Of a stretch of 7,047 bases of DNA, positions 6,572-7,047 are shown in pieces. The first letter of the stretch is position 1; every line of letters starts with the position of its first letter. Location of the stretch: the NCBI GenBank assembly GCA_000431775.1, contig FR888226.1, positions 8,450 to 15,496 on the forward strand, read 5' to 3'. The stretch is from Clostridium sp. CAG:413. Its GTDB lineage: Bacteria; Bacillota; Clostridia; Oscillospirales; Acutalibacteraceae. The notes beneath the pieces were generated by a model, which did not search any database, was not told where the DNA came from, and saw nothing but the letters and a program-made list of their open reading frames with translations. The position numbers were made by a program, and so were the translations under genes.

Positions 6572-6788
6572 ACAAGTAATTAACGGTAAGGTCGTCTTAA
6601 CGGCAGACGAGGGCAAGCGCCTTGTCCGTAACGGGATAAGCGTAACTCAGGTGACTCTCGGTGTGCTCGACAGCGAGGGTAATTGGGATGAGATCGAGGC
6701 GGGGCTTATCGGAGCGAACGAGGAGATCCCCGCCGAGGAAGCCCTTAAAATCATCACGGGAGGAGGCGGCAACGATGACCAAAGCTGA
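6564..6788 (+). CDS. Small tail-associated protein of unknown function
   Basis: A 74-residue protein with no function I can name. It starts MVRQVINGKVVLTADEGKRL and contains TQVTLGVLDSEGNWDEIEAG (29-48), then ends in EEALKIITGGGGNDDQS. The pattern of a short beta N-terminus, 'ADEGK' and an acidic tail resembles small proteins often found among Clostridial tail genes in this place, comparable in position to XkdX. The start is ATG at 6564, 8 bases inside gene 6; the only SD-like sequence is AAAGGA at 6545-6550, 13 bases upstream, which is long, so translation probably depends on coupling with gene 6. No other in-frame start is plausible. It carries the second copy of the 18-base repeat and the SD of the next gene. 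Real gene is likely; role unknown. Confidence 0.65.
   Translation: MVRQVINGKVVLTADEGKRLVRNGISVTQVTLGVLDSEGNWDEIEAGLIGANEEIPAEEALKIITGGGGNDDQS
6738..6755 (+). repeat. 18-base exact repeat, copy 2 (gene 7)
   Basis: Identical to bases 4608-4625 and again encoding EALKII, just before the SD of the following gene. Confidence 0.8.
6758..6766 (+). promoter_or_regulatory. Ribosome binding site for the last gene, inside gene 7
   Basis: GGGAGGAGG lies 8 bases before the ATG at 6775 and encodes the Gly-rich tail of gene 7 (ITGGGG). It supports the ATG at 6775, which overlaps gene 7 by 14 bases in another frame. Confidence 0.8.
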
Positions 6789-7047
6789 GGCGTATGCCTA
6801 TCGGGCCAAGATAGAGAGAGCGGCGACTAAGCTCACCGACGAGGAGGCGCTGACCTCGCCCGAACTCTTTGAGGCGTGGAGCGGACGAGCCTATAAAGCG
6901 GGCGAGAGGGTAACTGATGGCGGCGTGATTTTCAAAGCCAAGCAGGACATTGAGGCCAATGCTGAGTGGCGGCCATCCTTAGCTATAACCAGCTGGGAGC
7001 CGCTTGCCCCGCCGACCGAGACGGGCACGGTGGATAATCCCCTTCCG
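6775..7047 (+). CDS. Protein with CBM5/12-like carbohydrate-binding module, N-terminal part
   Basis: The frame is open from the ATG at 6775 to the right edge (91 codons, no stop), so the gene continues outside the window. The start begins MTKAEAYAYRAKIERAATKL, a helix, then LTDEEALTSPELFEAWSG. From about residue 40 the sequence follows the chitin-binding family 5/12 pattern: W (40), RAYKAGERVTDGGVIFKAKQ (43-62) and AEWRPSLAITSWEPLA (68-83), with aromatic Trp at 40, 70 and 79. Such modules bind chitin-like or other beta-linked polysaccharides and are common in tail proteins and endolysins of Firmicutes phages. The last residues (ETGTVDNPLP) are a linker to an unseen part. The function is therefore inferred as glycan binding by a tail or lytic protein; which of the two cannot be seen here. 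Confidence 0.7.
   Translation, partial: MTKAEAYAYRAKIERAATKLTDEEALTSPELFEAWSGRAYKAGERVTDGGVIFKAKQDIEANAEWRPSLAITSWEPLAPPTETGTVDNPLP

Noticed and set aside
1..7047. tRNA genes, CRISPR repeats, insertion sequences, attachment sites, promoters
   Set aside because: No cloverleaf, regular spaced repeat, transposase or terminal inverted repeats, or convincing -35/-10 pair was found in the very short gaps between genes.

Overview
The window is a tightly packed run of phage tail genes, all on the + strand, with no intergenic space above about 16 bases and no RNA gene, integrase, transposon, CRISPR array or origin visible. The left edge is the C-terminal end of a baseplate J-type (gp47/XkdT-like) protein, followed by a DUF2612-like wedge or tail-tip protein. 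That order is the usual J-then-I arrangement of contractile tails, so this looks like the distal-tail and host-recognition section of a myovirus-like prophage or phage, or of a phage-derived contractile particle (tailocin). The protein families (DUF6273, PTR-type HxxxPxAH repeat, BspA-type leucine-rich repeats, CBM5/12-like module, 'IADAIR...GGTT' N-terminus), strong AGGAGG/GGAGGTGA ribosome binding sites, and roughly balanced GC suggest a gut Firmicutes host of the Clostridia type (Oscillospiraceae/Lachnospiraceae-like). This host call is inference from gene style, not from a marker.

Layout: (1) 1-374, end of baseplate J protein; (2) 388-1734, wedge/tail protein with a C-terminal block of four BspA-type leucine-rich repeats; (3) 1731-2522, tail-collar fibre protein (baseplate-anchoring trunk) with a PTR-like motif; (4) 2539-4515, large adhesin with an N-terminal DUF6273 (probably C-type-lectin-like) domain, two FN3 domains and further beta-rich C-terminal domains; (5) 4515-5744, BppU-like N-terminal region, short helical linker and a beta-rich C-terminal region; (6) 5744-6571, a second, degenerate leucine-rich-repeat tail protein; (7) 6564-6788, a 74-residue small tail-associated protein of unknown role; (8) 6775-7047 (runs off the right edge), a protein with a CBM5/12-like carbohydrate-binding module.

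The genes are joined by overlaps (ATGA, TGATG, 8-base and 14-base overlaps), so they are probably one polycistronic late transcript with translational coupling. The inferred working model is that the J and wedge proteins build the baseplate, the collar-fibre protein anchors the fibres, and genes 4, 5, 6 and 8 together with the LRR tail of gene 2 present an array of different binding folds (lectin-like, FN3, LRR, CBM) to the bacterial surface or its glycans. I did not find a clearly novel enzymatic or defence system. The points most worth following are the N-terminal lectin-like domain as a possible diversification target, the LRR fused to a baseplate component, a perfect 11-bp inverted repeat near the start of gene 5, and an exact 18-base repeat shared by genes 5 and 7.
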